The notes beneath the pieces were generated by a model, which saw nothing but the letters and a program-made list of their open reading frames with translations, made no database searches and was not told where the DNA came from. Positions 41,669-51,119 of a DNA stretch of 64,000 nt are shown here, in pieces. A program made the position numbers and the translations under genes. The first letter of the stretch is position 1. Each line of letters begins with the position of its first letter. Source of the stretch: Modestobacter sp. VKM Ac-2984 (GTDB lineage Bacteria > Actinomycetota > Actinomycetes > Mycobacteriales > Geodermatophilaceae); the NCBI RefSeq assembly GCF_026967985.1, contig NZ_JAPVBJ010000007.1:62001-126000 (forward strand), written 5' to 3'.

Positions 41669-42579
41669 GCACGGTGCCGCAGCGCCAGAGCCAGTCGCAG
41701 TCGCAGGTGCAGTCCGGCCCGGTGCGGGTCCCGGGGGACCGGTGGCGGCTGCAGGTCGTGCATCGCAGCGCGTTCCGCTACGGCGGGCCGGTCCGCTCCT
41801 CCTACAACGAGGCGCGGATGACCCCGGAGAACAGCAGCCGGCAGACCACGCTGCGCTCCCGCGTGGAGATCGAGCCGCTGGCCACGGTGCACGCCTACCG
41901 CGACTACTGGGGGGCGACGGTCACCGCCTTCGACACCCACGGCCCGCACACCGAGCTCGTCGTGCAGGCCACCTCGGAGGTGGAGGCCGGGCCGGAGCCG
42001 CACGTCCCGGACGCGGTCGACTGGGCCGACCTCGCCACCGCGGACCTGCGCGACCGGTACGGGGAGATGCTGCGCCCCACCCCGCTGACCGCGATGGACG
42101 ACCCGGTGGTCGCCGAGGTCCGGGCCGCCGTCGGGGACGCCGGGCCGCGCGAGGCCGCGCAGCTGGTCTGCGACTTCGTGCACGAGCACATGGCGTACCT
42201 GACCGGCTCGACCAACGTGAAGACCAACGCGATGCAGGCGTGGACGCACCGCAAGGGCGTCTGCCAGGACATCTCGCACGTCTCCGTCGGCCTGCTCCGC
42301 GCCCTGGGCCTGCCCGCCCGGTACGTCTCCGGGTACCTGCACCCCCAGCCCGCAGCGGAGATCGGTCAGTCGGTCACCGGCGAGAGCCACGCCTGGGTGG
42401 AGTGGTGGGACGGCGGGTGGTCCGGCTACGACCCGACGAACTCGGTGGAGATCGGACCCCGGCACGTCACCCTGGCCCGGGGGCGCGACTACTCCGACGT
42501 CCCGCCGCTCAAGGGCATCTTCTCCGGCCCCCGGAGCGAGGGCTCGAGCGTGACCGTGGAGGTCACCCGCCTCGCCTGA
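41665..42579 (+). CDS. Transglutaminase-like cysteine protease
   Basis: A 304-aa papain-fold protein of the bacterial transglutaminase group. The N-terminal ~100 residues are the beta-rich Bact_transglu_N domain. The catalytic triad is complete: C200 (RKGVCQDISH), H242 (ESHAWVEWW) and D256 (YDPTN). It probably cleaves or transfers peptides made by the ligase partner. There is no signal peptide. An unusual Gln/Ser repeat (RQSQSQSQVQS) occupies residues 7-17 just after the start. GTG 41665 overlaps the alpha-E stop (GTGA). Confidence 0.9.
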   Translation: MSTVPQRQSQSQSQVQSGPVRVPGDRWRLQVVHRSAFRYGGPVRSSYNEARMTPENSSRQTTLRSRVEIEPLATVHAYRDYWGATVTAFDTHGPHTELVVQATSEVEAGPEPHVPDAVDWADLATADLRDRYGEMLRPTPLTAMDDPVVAEVRAAVGDAGPREAAQLVCDFVHEHMAYLTGSTNVKTNAMQAWTHRKGVCQDISHVSVGLLRALGLPARYVSGYLHPQPAAEIGQSVTGESHAWVEWWDGGWSGYDPTNSVEIGPRHVTLARGRDYSDVPPLKGIFSGPRSEGSSVTVEVTRLA

Positions 42580-42647
42580 GCGGGCGGCGATGAGTCCTGC
42601 CGTCGTCGGCGGTCTCTCCTGACGACACCCACGTCGGAGGAGTTCAC

Positions 42648-43292
42648 GTGCAGCAGCTGCTCAGGGTCCACAACGTCATGCTGTCCCGTGACGGCTTCGG
42701 TGCAGGGGAGCACCAGAGCCTGGAGCGGCCGTTCGGCCACGCCGACCCGGCGGTGCTGGGTGCCTGGGCCTTCGCCACCGCGAGCTGGCCCAACCGCACC
42801 GAGCCCGGCGGCACGCGCGGCCTGGACGACCTCTTCATGCGTGAGTTCGGGCGCAACATCGGCGCCGAGATCATGGGCCGCAACAAGTTCGGGCCCCAGC
42901 GCGGACCATGGCGCGATCACGAGTGGCGGGGCTGGTGGGGGGACGAGCCGCCGTTCCACACGCCGGTGTTCGTGCTGACCCACCACCCGCGGCCCTCGTT
43001 CTCGCTGTCGGACACGACGTTCCACTTCGTCGGCGGCGAGCCGGCCGCGGTCCTCGAGCAGGCGAAGGAGGCGGCCGACGGCCGTGACGTCCGGCTCGGC
43101 GGGGGAGCCACCACCATCCGGCAGTTCCTGGACGCCGACCTGGTGGACACCCTCCACGTGGCGGTGTCCCCGGTGGAGCTCGGTGCCGGTTCCCGGCTGT
43201 GGACGTCGCCCGACGAGCTGTGCGACCGGTTCCACCTGGAGGTCGTGCCCAGCCCGAGCGGGGTGACCCACCACCTGTTCTGGCGGCGCTGA
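42648..43292 (+). CDS. Dihydrofolate reductase-like (RibD C-terminal domain) protein
   Basis: A 214-aa reductase-fold protein related to the C-terminal domain of RibD and to DHFR. It has an N-terminal strand with MLSRDGFGAG, IMGRNKFGP (nucleotide loop), TPVFVLTHHPR, then LGGGATTIRQFLDADLVDTLHVAVSPVELGAGSRLW, a strong family signature. It probably reduces a pterin- or pyrimidine-like substrate with NADPH, but the substrate is unassigned. GGAGG seven bases upstream supports GTG 42648. It is probably transcribed independently of the transglutaminase. Confidence 0.8.
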   Translation: MQQLLRVHNVMLSRDGFGAGEHQSLERPFGHADPAVLGAWAFATASWPNRTEPGGTRGLDDLFMREFGRNIGAEIMGRNKFGPQRGPWRDHEWRGWWGDEPPFHTPVFVLTHHPRPSFSLSDTTFHFVGGEPAAVLEQAKEAADGRDVRLGGGATTIRQFLDADLVDTLHVAVSPVELGAGSRLWTSPDELCDRFHLEVVPSPSGVTHHLFWRR

Positions 43293-43352
43293 CGGCCCGG
43301 CGGTCCCGGGCTGGCGGGAGCCGGCCCGGCGGACCTGGGATGCTGGGTGGTG

Positions 43353-45203
43353 ATGAGCGCACCCCTGAACCTGGTCAACCTCGAACGGGTGCACAAGGCA
43401 CACGGCACGACGGTCATCCTCGACGACGTCTCCCTCGGGGTCGCGGCCGGTGAGCGGATCGGCGTGGTCGGCCGCAACGGCGGGGGCAAGTCCACCCTGC
43501 TCGGCGTCCTCACCGGCACCCAGGAGCCCGACTCCGGCCGGGTCACCCGCCGCAGCGACCTGGCGATGGGCGTCCTCGACCAGACCGGCACGCTCCCGCC
43601 CGGGACGACGGTGCGCGACGTCGTGCTCCCGCCCTCCCGGTTCGCCGCCGAGCACGAGTGGGCCGGTGACGCCGCCGTCCGCTCGGTGCTCACCGGCCTG
43701 GAGCTGGACCGGATCGGGCTGGACTCCCCGGTCGCCCCGATGTCCGGCGGTGAGCGGCGCCGGGTCGCGCTGGCCGCCCAGCTGATCCGCCCGCTGGACC
43801 TGCTCGTGCTCGACGAGCCGACCAACCACCTCGACGTGGAGGGCGTCGCCTGGCTGGCGGAGTACGTGAAGGCCCGCACCGGTGGCCTGATCGTCGTCAC
43901 CCACGACCGCTGGTTCCTCGACGAGGTCTCCACCACCACGTGGGAGGTCGCCGACGGCAGCGTGCACGCCTACGAGGGCGGCTACTCGGCCTACACGCTG
44001 GCCCGCGCCGAGCGGTCCCGGATCGCCAACGTGACCGAGGAGCGCCGGCTCAACCTGGTGCGCAAGGAACTGGCCTGGCTGCGCCGGGGCCCGCCGGCCC
44101 GCACCAGCAAGCCGAAGTTCCGGATCGAGGCGGCCCAGGCGCTGATCGCCGACGAGCCGCCCGCCCGCGACACCATGGCGCTGGCCGGCTTCGCAGCCCG
44201 GCGGCTGGGCAAGACGGTCTACGACGTCGAGGACGTCACCTACACGGTGCGCGGCCGCGGTGACGACGCCGAGGACCCCGCGGGTCCGGCCGACCCGGGC
44301 GGGCCGCGGGAGCGCACGCTCTTCCACGACCTCACCTGGCACGTCGGCCCGGGCGACCGGATCGGCGTCGTCGGCGTCAACGGTGCGGGCAAGACCTCGC
44401 TGCTCAAGCTGCTCGTGGGCGAGGCGCAGCCCGACGCCGGGCGCGTCGTCGTCGGCCAGACGGTGTCGGCGGCGTACCTGTCCCAGCACGTCACCGAGCT
44501 GGACCCCCGGCAGCGGGTGCTGGAGGCGGTGCAGGACGTCGCCCGGATCGCCAAGATCGGCAACCAGGAGATCTCCGCGTCCACGTTGGCCGAGCGGTTC
44601 GGGTTCGCCGCCAACCGGCAGTGGACGCCGGTGGGCGACCTCTCCGGGGGTGAGCGGCGCCGGCTGCAACTGCTGCGGCTGCTGATGGCCGAGCCCAACG
44701 TGCTGCTGCTCGACGAGCCGACCAACGACCTGGACATCGACACGCTCACCGCGCTGGAGGACCTGCTCGACAGCTTCCCCGGCACCGTGCTGGTGGTCAG
44801 CCACGACCGGTACTTCGTCGACCGGGTCTGCGACTCGGTGGTCGCGCTGATGGGCGACGGGTCGCTGGCCGCGCTGCCCGGCGGGGTGGAGGAGTACCTG
44901 CGGCGCCGCGCCGCCGGGGAGGCCGCGCTGCCGGGGTCGGGTGCTGCGGCGCCGGTCGGGAGCACCCCGGCACCCGCGCACAGCGCCGCCGATGCCCGGG
45001 CCGCCCGCAAGGAGGCCTCCCGGCTGGAGCGCCGGATGCTCAAGCTGGACGCCGACGAGAAGAAGCTGCACGAGCAGCTCGCCGCAGCGGCCACCGACTA
45101 CGGCCGGGCGGCCGAGCTCGACGCCCAGCTCAAGGCGCTGCAGGCGGAGAAGGAACAGGTCGAGACCGACTGGCTGGCCGCGGCGGAGGTCGCCGACGCC
45201 TGA
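43353..45203 (+). CDS. ABC-F family ATPase (Uup-like)
   Basis: A 616-aa soluble protein with two ATPase domains and no membrane part. Domain 1 has Walker A GRNGGGKST, signature MSGGERRR and LLVLDEPTNHLD. The linker at about 230-270 includes RKELAWLRRGPPARTSKPKFRI. Domain 2 has GVNGAGKTS, LSGGERRR and LLLDEPTNDLD. The last ~75 residues form a coiled coil (RLERRMLKLDADEKKLHEQL), as in Uup. ABC-F proteins act on ribosomes, and Uup members also affect DNA transposition or folding. An antibiotic-protection role is possible but not indicated. Confidence 0.9.
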   Translation: MSAPLNLVNLERVHKAHGTTVILDDVSLGVAAGERIGVVGRNGGGKSTLLGVLTGTQEPDSGRVTRRSDLAMGVLDQTGTLPPGTTVRDVVLPPSRFAAEHEWAGDAAVRSVLTGLELDRIGLDSPVAPMSGGERRRVALAAQLIRPLDLLVLDEPTNHLDVEGVAWLAEYVKARTGGLIVVTHDRWFLDEVSTTTWEVADGSVHAYEGGYSAYTLARAERSRIANVTEERRLNLVRKELAWLRRGPPARTSKPKFRIEAAQALIADEPPARDTMALAGFAARRLGKTVYDVEDVTYTVRGRGDDAEDPAGPADPGGPRERTLFHDLTWHVGPGDRIGVVGVNGAGKTSLLKLLVGEAQPDAGRVVVGQTVSAAYLSQHVTELDPRQRVLEAVQDVARIAKIGNQEISASTLAERFGFAANRQWTPVGDLSGGERRRLQLLRLLMAEPNVLLLDEPTNDLDIDTLTALEDLLDSFPGTVLVVSHDRYFVDRVCDSVVALMGDGSLAALPGGVEEYLRRRAAGEAALPGSGAAAPVGSTPAPAHSAADARAARKEASRLERRMLKLDADEKKLHEQLAAAATDYGRAAELDAQLKALQAEKEQVETDWLAAAEVADA

Positions 45204-45209
45204 CCGGGC

Positions 45210-45262
45210 ACCACCTCCCGGGCCCCGCCATGAGACAGCTCACGGCGGGCCCCGGAGGTGGC
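45210..45262. terminator. Imperfect long hairpin after ABC-F gene
   Basis: CACCTCC-CGGGCCCCGCC pairs with GGCGGGCCCCGGAGGTG, with one offset base, around a 14-base loop. It lies in the 174-base gap before mrpA, where nothing else is evident except the mrpA ribosome binding site. Confidence 0.55.
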
Positions 45263-45377
45263 CGTTCGACTCGCCGCGACCGGCGGCGCCCAGGAGGATG
45301 GGGCACAACGCTCGAACGCGCTGATCGACGGGCGTGCTCGCTGCCCGCCTGCCTGAGAACCGACCGGAAGGGACCCG

Positions 45378-48266
45378 TTGGGCCTGCTGCTCCTGCTCCA
45401 CCTCCTCGCCGCGGTCGGAGCTCCGCTGCTCGTGCGGTGGTGGGGACGACAGGCGTTCCTGGCCCTCGCCCTGGTCCCGGCCGCCGCGTTCGGGTGGGCG
45501 CTGACCCAGCTGGGCACCGTCGTCGGTGGGGGAGACGTCCGGGAGACGTTCACCTGGATCCCGGCGCTGGACCTGCAGTTCGCCCTGCGGCTGGACGCCC
45601 TGGCGCTGACCTTCGCCGCCCTGGTCACCGGGGTCGGCGCGCTCGTGCTCGTCTACTGCGCGCGCTACTTCGAGCCCGACGAGGAGGGCGTCGGCCGGTT
45701 CGCCGGCGTCATGACCGCCTTCGCCGGTTCCATGCTCGGCCTGGTGCTGGCCGACGACGTGCTGCTGCTCTACGTCTTCTGGGAGCTCACCACCGTCTTC
45801 TCGTTCCTGCTGATCGGCGGCTCGGGGGCGAAGCTGGCCGGACGGCGGGCGGCCAGCCAGGCGCTGCTGCTCACCACCGCCGGCGGCCTGGCGATGCTCG
45901 TCGGGCTGCTGATGATCTCCTCGGCCAGCGGCAGCCGCCTGCTGTCGGAGATCGTCGCCGACCCGGGCAGCGGCACGGTGATGGTGGCCGGCACGATGCT
46001 CGTCCTGGCCGGTGCGGTCACCAAGTCGGCGATGGTGCCCTTCCACTTCTGGCTGCCGGCCGCGATGGAGGCGCCGACCCCGGTCAGCGCCTACCTGCAC
46101 GCCGCGGCGATGGTGAAGGCCGGCATCTACCTGGTCGCGCGGCTGGCACCCGGTCTGGCCGACGTCCCCGGCTGGCGGCCGGTCGTGCTCGGGCTCGGTG
46201 TGGCCACCATGCTGATCGGCGGCTGGCGCGCCCTGCGGCAGAACGACCTCAAGCTCCTGCTGGCCTTCAGCACGGTCAGCCAGCTGGGCTTCCTGATCAC
46301 CATGGTCGGCGCCGGCAGCCAGGAGCTGGCCGCGGCCGGCCTGGCGATGACCATCGCGCACGCGCTGAGCAAGTCGACGTTGTTCCTCTCCGTCGGGGTG
46401 ATCGACCACGCGACCGGGGTGCGTGACCTGCGGTTGCTCTCCGGCCTCGGACGGCGGATGCCCGTCCTGGCCGGCATCGCCACGCTGGCCGCCGCGAGCC
46501 TGGTCGGGTTGCCCCCGTTCCTGGGCTTCGTGGGCAAGGAGGCGGCGTTCACCGCACTGTGGGAGGGCGGGCTGCCCGACCGGGTCAGCGCCGTCGTCGT
46601 CCTGGTCGGCCTGGTGCTGGGGTCGGTGTTCACCGCGGCGTACTGCGCCCGGTACCTGTGGGGGGCGTTCGCGCGGAAGCCGGGCCTGCCGGAGACCGCG
46701 CCCGCCGAGCTGGAACACCACCCCGGACCGCTGTTCCTCGCCGCACCCGCCGTCCTCGCGCTCGCCGGCCTCGTGGCCGGCCCGGCCAGCCCGGTGCTGG
46801 ACCACCTGGTGGCCGCCTACGCCGAGACCCTGACGCTGATCGCCCCGGAGGCCGAGCACCTCGCGCTCTGGCACGGCCTCCAGCCGGCGCTCGCACTGTC
46901 CGCGGTCACCCTGCTCGGTGGCGCTGCGCTGTTCGCGTTCCGGACACGGTTCATGCGGTTGCAGCACCGGCTCGCCGTGGGCGCGTCCGCCGACGAGGGC
47001 TACTGGAACACCCTGCAGGCCCTGGACCGGCTCGCCGTCCTGGTCACCGGGACGACGCAGCGGGGGTCGCTGCCGGCCTACCTGGGCACCATCCTCGTCG
47101 TCGTCGTGGCGCTGCCCGGGTCGGTGCTGCTCCTCCAGGCGCCCTGGCCGCAGGAGTGGCGGGCCTGGGACACGCCCCTGCAAGCCCTGGTCGGTGCGGT
47201 GGTGGTCACCGCCGCGATCGTGGCGATCCCGTTGCAGCAGCGGCTGTCCGCGGTGCTCGTGGTCGGCGTGACCGGCTACGGCCTCGCCCTGCTCTTCGTG
47301 CTGCACGGCGCCCCGGACCTGGCGCTGACCCAGTTCCTGGTCGAGACGCTGAGCCTGGTGGTCTTCGTGCTGGTGCTCCGCAAGCTCCCCGCGGACATCA
47401 GCGAGCGGCACCGCCCCGCCGAGCGCACCGGCCGGGCGGCGCTGGCCGTCTGCGTCGGACTGCTCATGGCCGGTGTCGGCGCCGCGGCGCTGGGCGCGCG
47501 CACGGCCACCCCGGTCTCCACCGACATCCCCGAGCTCGCACTGGAGGAGGGGCACGGGGAGAACGTCGTCAACGTCATCCTGGTCGACATCCGTGCCTGG
47601 GACACCCTCGGTGAGCTCTCCGTGCTGGTCGTGGCGGCCACCGGCGTGGCCAGCCTGGTCTTCCTCCGCAGCCGCACCGGTGGGGTGGACCGGCCGGACG
47701 AGGAGGACACCGCCGGGGACGACCCGGGCACGGCCCGGCGGGCGCCCAAGAGCCGGTGGCTCCCGGCGAGTTCGACGCTGGCGCCCCAGCGACGTTCGGT
47801 GGTGCTCGAGGTGGCCACCCGGTTCCTGTTCCACCCGATCGTCGTGTTCTCGCTCTTCCTGCTGTTCGCCGGGCACAACCAGCCCGGCGGCGGGTTCGCC
47901 GGGGGACTGGTGGCCGGGCTGGCCCTGGTGCTCCGCTACCTGGCCGGTGGCCGCTACGAGCTGGGCGAGGCGGCTCGGGTGTCCCCGGGCGTGCTGCTCG
48001 GCGGCGGTCTGCTGCTGGCCGGCGGCACCGGGCTGGCCAGCCTGCTGCTGGGTGGTGCGGTGCTCGAGTCCGCCTACTTCTCGGCCGAGGTGGCGGTGCT
48101 CGGCAGCGTGAGCCTGCCCACCGCGCTGTTCTTCGACATCGGCGTCTACCTCATCGTCGTCGGCCTGGTCCTGGACGTGCTGCGCAGCCTCGGTGCGGAG
48201 CAGGACCGCCAGGAGGACGAGGAGGACCCGATCACGGCCGATCCTGAGGAGGTGATCGCCCGATGA
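45378..48266 (+). CDS. mrpA: Mrp Na+/H+ antiporter subunit A with fused MrpB domain
   Basis: A 962-aa membrane protein and the largest subunit of the Mrp (MnhABCDEFG) antiporter, related to NuoL. The antiporter core has the essential Glu in VFWELTTVFSFLLIGG and Lys/His in TKSAMVPFHFWLPAAMEAPTPVSAYLHAAAMVKAGIYL. The later part, from about residue 810, is an MnhB-type domain (FLFHPIVVFSLFLLFAGHNQPGGGFAGGL), so subunits A and B are fused and no separate mrpB exists. TTG 45378 follows AAGGGA. Its stop overlaps mrpC. The complex exports Na+ and supports pH and salt tolerance. Confidence 0.9.
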   Translation: MGLLLLLHLLAAVGAPLLVRWWGRQAFLALALVPAAAFGWALTQLGTVVGGGDVRETFTWIPALDLQFALRLDALALTFAALVTGVGALVLVYCARYFEPDEEGVGRFAGVMTAFAGSMLGLVLADDVLLLYVFWELTTVFSFLLIGGSGAKLAGRRAASQALLLTTAGGLAMLVGLLMISSASGSRLLSEIVADPGSGTVMVAGTMLVLAGAVTKSAMVPFHFWLPAAMEAPTPVSAYLHAAAMVKAGIYLVARLAPGLADVPGWRPVVLGLGVATMLIGGWRALRQNDLKLLLAFSTVSQLGFLITMVGAGSQELAAAGLAMTIAHALSKSTLFLSVGVIDHATGVRDLRLLSGLGRRMPVLAGIATLAAASLVGLPPFLGFVGKEAAFTALWEGGLPDRVSAVVVLVGLVLGSVFTAAYCARYLWGAFARKPGLPETAPAELEHHPGPLFLAAPAVLALAGLVAGPASPVLDHLVAAYAETLTLIAPEAEHLALWHGLQPALALSAVTLLGGAALFAFRTRFMRLQHRLAVGASADEGYWNTLQALDRLAVLVTGTTQRGSLPAYLGTILVVVVALPGSVLLLQAPWPQEWRAWDTPLQALVGAVVVTAAIVAIPLQQRLSAVLVVGVTGYGLALLFVLHGAPDLALTQFLVETLSLVVFVLVLRKLPADISERHRPAERTGRAALAVCVGLLMAGVGAAALGARTATPVSTDIPELALEEGHGENVVNVILVDIRAWDTLGELSVLVVAATGVASLVFLRSRTGGVDRPDEEDTAGDDPGTARRAPKSRWLPASSTLAPQRRSVVLEVATRFLFHPIVVFSLFLLFAGHNQPGGGFAGGLVAGLALVLRYLAGGRYELGEAARVSPGVLLGGGLLLAGGTGLASLLLGGAVLESAYFSAEVAVLGSVSLPTALFFDIGVYLIVVGLVLDVLRSLGAEQDRQEDEEDPITADPEEVIAR

Positions 48267-48790
48267 CCCCCACCATCGTGCTGCCGGTCGTGATCGGTGG
48301 CCTCTACGCGGCGGGTGTCTACCTGCTGCTGGACCGCAGCCTCACCCGGGTGATCCTGGGCTTCATCCTGCTCGGCAACGCGACGAACCTGCTGCTGCTG
48401 TCCGCCAGTGGCCCGGCCGGGCTGGCTCCGCTGTTCGGGTACGCCGAGCCCGAGGAGATGAGCGACCCGCTGCCGCAGGCCCTGGTGCTCACCGCCATCG
48501 TCATCACCTTCGGCGTCACCGCGTTCCTGCTGGCGATGGTGCACCGGTCCTGGCGGCTGGTCCGGCAGGAGGTCATCGAGATCGACGAGGAGGACCGGCG
48601 GGTCGCGGCCCAGCAGGGCATGGACGCCGACGACATGGACCCCGACCAGCTCGCCGCGGAGGACCGTCCGGCCGGGAAGGGGAACACCCTGCACTCCGAC
48701 GTCGAGGTCGAGGACCAGTTGGCGCACCGGTACGGCGAGTTCGCCTCCGACGATGTCACCCTGCCACCGACCCGGCGGGGCGAGCAGTGA
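48263..48790 (+). CDS. mrpC: Mrp Na+/H+ antiporter subunit C
   Basis: A 175-aa NuoK-like membrane subunit. Three helices occupy residues 1-100, with GFILLGNATNLLLL and DPLPQALVLTAIVITFGVTAF, the MrpC signature. The last ~75 residues are a hydrophilic, acidic tail (EIDEEDRRVAAQQGMDADDMDPDQ) that makes it longer than the usual ~110-115 aa. ATG 48263 overlaps the mrpA stop, and its stop overlaps mrpD. Confidence 0.9.
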   Translation: MTPTIVLPVVIGGLYAAGVYLLLDRSLTRVILGFILLGNATNLLLLSASGPAGLAPLFGYAEPEEMSDPLPQALVLTAIVITFGVTAFLLAMVHRSWRLVRQEVIEIDEEDRRVAAQQGMDADDMDPDQLAAEDRPAGKGNTLHSDVEVEDQLAHRYGEFASDDVTLPPTRRGEQ

Positions 48791-50544
48791 TCGGCGACCT
48801 CGCGCCGTTGCCGGTGCTGCTGCCGTTGCTCGGCGCCGCCGCCGCACTGCTGGTCGGCCGGCACCCGCGGATCCAACGCGCGGTCAGCATCGCGGTGCTG
48901 GCCGCGGTGGTGGGCGTGTCCGTCGCCCTGCTGCTCATCGCCGACGCCGAGGGGGCGGCTGCGGTCGCTGTGGGTGACTGGCCGGTCCCGGTGGCGATCA
49001 TGCTGGTGGTCGACCGGCTCTCGGCGCTGATGCTGGTGGTGGCCAGCACCGTGGGCCTCGGCGTGCTCGTCTTCGCCGTGGGCCAGGGCACGGCCGACGG
49101 CGACGAGGAGACGCCGCTGTCGATCTTCCACCCGACGTTCCTCGTCCTGATGGCCGGTGTGAGCTACGCCTTCCTGGCCGGGGACCTGTTCAACCTCTAC
49201 GTGGGCTTCGAGGTCCTGCTGACCTCCAGCTACGTCCTGCTCACCCTGGGGGGCTCCGCACCGCGGATCCGGGCCGGCATCACCTACGTCGTGGTGAGCC
49301 TGCTCAGCTCCTTGCTCTTCCTGGCATCGATCGCGCTGGTCTACGCCGCGACGGGCACGGTCAACCTGGCCCAGCTGGCCGGCCGGCTCGGCGAGCTCCC
49401 CGACGGCACCCAGCTGATGCTGCAGTCGCTGCTGCTGATCGCCTTCGGCATCAAGGCGGCGGTCTTCCCGCTGTCGGCCTGGTTGCCCGACAGCTACCCG
49501 ACCGCGCCGGCCCCGGTCACCGCCGTGTTCGCCGGGCTGCTCACCAAGGTCGGCGTCTACGCCATCATCCGCACCCAGACCCTGCTGTTCCCCGGTGGTG
49601 CGCTCGACGACGTGCTGATGTGGGCCGCCCTGGCCACCATGCTGGTCGGCATCCTGGGCGCGGTGGCGCAGAGCGACATCCGGCGGATCCTGTCCTTCAC
49701 GCTGGTCAGCCACATCGGGTACATGATCTTCGGGATTGCGCTGGCGACCACGGCCGGCCTGGCCGGTGCGATCTTCTACGTCGTCCACCACATCGCCATC
49801 CAGACGACCCTCTTCCTGGTCGCCGGGCTCATCGAGCGGCGGGGCGGCACCACGTCGACGGCCCGCCTCGGCGGGCTCGCCACGGCGTCCCCCTTGCTGG
49901 CCGTGCTCTTCTTCGTGCCGGCGATGAACCTGGCCGGCATCCCGCCGTTCTCCGGCTTCATCGGCAAGGTGGGGCTGCTGGACGCCGGGGTCGCCGTCGG
50001 CGGCTGGCAGGTGTACGTGCTGATCGGCGGCGCGGTCGTGACCAGCCTCCTCACCCTGGTGGCCATGTCGCGGGTCTGGACCCGGTCGTTCTGGCGGCCG
50101 CCGACGCAGGCTGCCTCGGCGGACACGGCCGCCGCCGCAGCCCAGGACGCCGGACCGGACGACGCCGAGGACGCCCCCGCGGGCGGCGACGAGCCGGCCG
50201 ACGAGCCCCTGCCCGTGCCCGAGTCGCTGGCCGGTGGGGCGACCTCCACCACCACCGCCCGCCGGACCGGACGCCGTGGCGCCTGGCAGCGGCACGTCGC
50301 GGTGGCGACGGCGGATCCGGTCGGGGGAGAGGGGCAGCCGAGTGGCCGCGCGAAGGACTCCCGGCCGTCGACGCGCCCGCTGCCGGCGGTGATGATGGCG
50401 GCCACCACCACGATGGTGCTGCTGACCGTCGGCCTCACGGTGATCGCCGGACCGTTGTACGGGATGACCGAACGGGCCGCCGGTGACCTGCGGGAGCGGA
50501 CGCCCTACATCGAGGCCGTCTACGGCGAGGAGGGGGACGGATGA
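48787..50544 (+). CDS. mrpD: Mrp Na+/H+ antiporter subunit D
   Basis: A 585-aa NuoM/NuoN-like antiporter subunit. The conserved Glu is in NLYVGFEVLLTSSYVLLTLGG, and the Lys and Pro-rich helix is FGIKAAVFPLSAWLPDSYPTAPAPVTAVFAGLLTKVGVYAIIR. It has about 14 helices. Near residues 435-525 there is an Ala/Asp-rich hydrophilic insert before the last helix, not seen in compact homologues of about 490 aa. GTG 48787 overlaps mrpC, and its stop overlaps mrpE. Confidence 0.9.
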   Translation: MIGDLAPLPVLLPLLGAAAALLVGRHPRIQRAVSIAVLAAVVGVSVALLLIADAEGAAAVAVGDWPVPVAIMLVVDRLSALMLVVASTVGLGVLVFAVGQGTADGDEETPLSIFHPTFLVLMAGVSYAFLAGDLFNLYVGFEVLLTSSYVLLTLGGSAPRIRAGITYVVVSLLSSLLFLASIALVYAATGTVNLAQLAGRLGELPDGTQLMLQSLLLIAFGIKAAVFPLSAWLPDSYPTAPAPVTAVFAGLLTKVGVYAIIRTQTLLFPGGALDDVLMWAALATMLVGILGAVAQSDIRRILSFTLVSHIGYMIFGIALATTAGLAGAIFYVVHHIAIQTTLFLVAGLIERRGGTTSTARLGGLATASPLLAVLFFVPAMNLAGIPPFSGFIGKVGLLDAGVAVGGWQVYVLIGGAVVTSLLTLVAMSRVWTRSFWRPPTQAASADTAAAAAQDAGPDDAEDAPAGGDEPADEPLPVPESLAGGATSTTTARRTGRRGAWQRHVAVATADPVGGEGQPSGRAKDSRPSTRPLPAVMMAATTTMVLLTVGLTVIAGPLYGMTERAAGDLRERTPYIEAVYGEEGDG

Positions 50545-51119
50545 CCATCGACTCCCCGATCCGCCGGCTGCCGCTGCTGGTCTGGTTGGTCCTCATCTGG
50601 AACCTGCTCTGGGGCACCTGGTCCTGGGCGAACCTCATCACCGGGGTGCTGGTCGCCCTGGCGGTGACCGTCATCCTCCCGCTGCCTGCCGTCTCCGGTG
50701 GCGCCCGGCTGCACCCGGTGGCGGCGCTGTACTTCCTCGGTCACTTCCTGGTGAACCTGAGCGTCTCCAGCGCCCAGGTCGCCTGGCAGACGCTGCGCCC
50801 CAGCGGGATCCGGCAGAGCGCGGTCCTGCTGGTGCAGCTGCGCACCGACTCCGACCTGCTGCTCAGCATCATCTCGCAGACCCTCACGCTGGTGCCCGGG
50901 TCGATGGTGCTGGACCTGGACCGGCGGCGGATGAGCCTGGGCGTCCACGTGCTGGACGTCGGCAACGAGGACGACGTCGAGCGCCAGCGCGCGGAGGTGC
51001 TGGCGACCGAGCGACGGGTGGTGCGCGCCTTCGGGTCGGCGGAGGACATCGCCCGGCTGGACCAGGACCCACCCCAGGGGCGCGCCGCCGCCCCCGCCGA
51101 CGCGGAGACCGTCCGATGA
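50541..51119 (+). CDS. mrpE: Mrp Na+/H+ antiporter subunit E
   Basis: A 192-aa subunit with two or three N-terminal helices (LPLLVWLVLIWNLLWGTWSW) and a cytoplasmic domain. NLSVSSAQVAWQTLRPS and SLISQTLTLVPGSMVLDLDR (here IISQTLTLVPGSMVLDL) are MrpE signatures. It is coupled by four-base overlaps to mrpD and mrpF. Confidence 0.88.
   Translation: MTIDSPIRRLPLLVWLVLIWNLLWGTWSWANLITGVLVALAVTVILPLPAVSGGARLHPVAALYFLGHFLVNLSVSSAQVAWQTLRPSGIRQSAVLLVQLRTDSDLLLSIISQTLTLVPGSMVLDLDRRRMSLGVHVLDVGNEDDVERQRAEVLATERRVVRAFGSAEDIARLDQDPPQGRAAAPADAETVR

Noticed and set aside
43353-45203. Antibiotic-resistance ABC-F protein
   Set aside because: The linker and C-terminal coiled coil resemble Uup-type housekeeping members. 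Nothing in the context suggests resistance.
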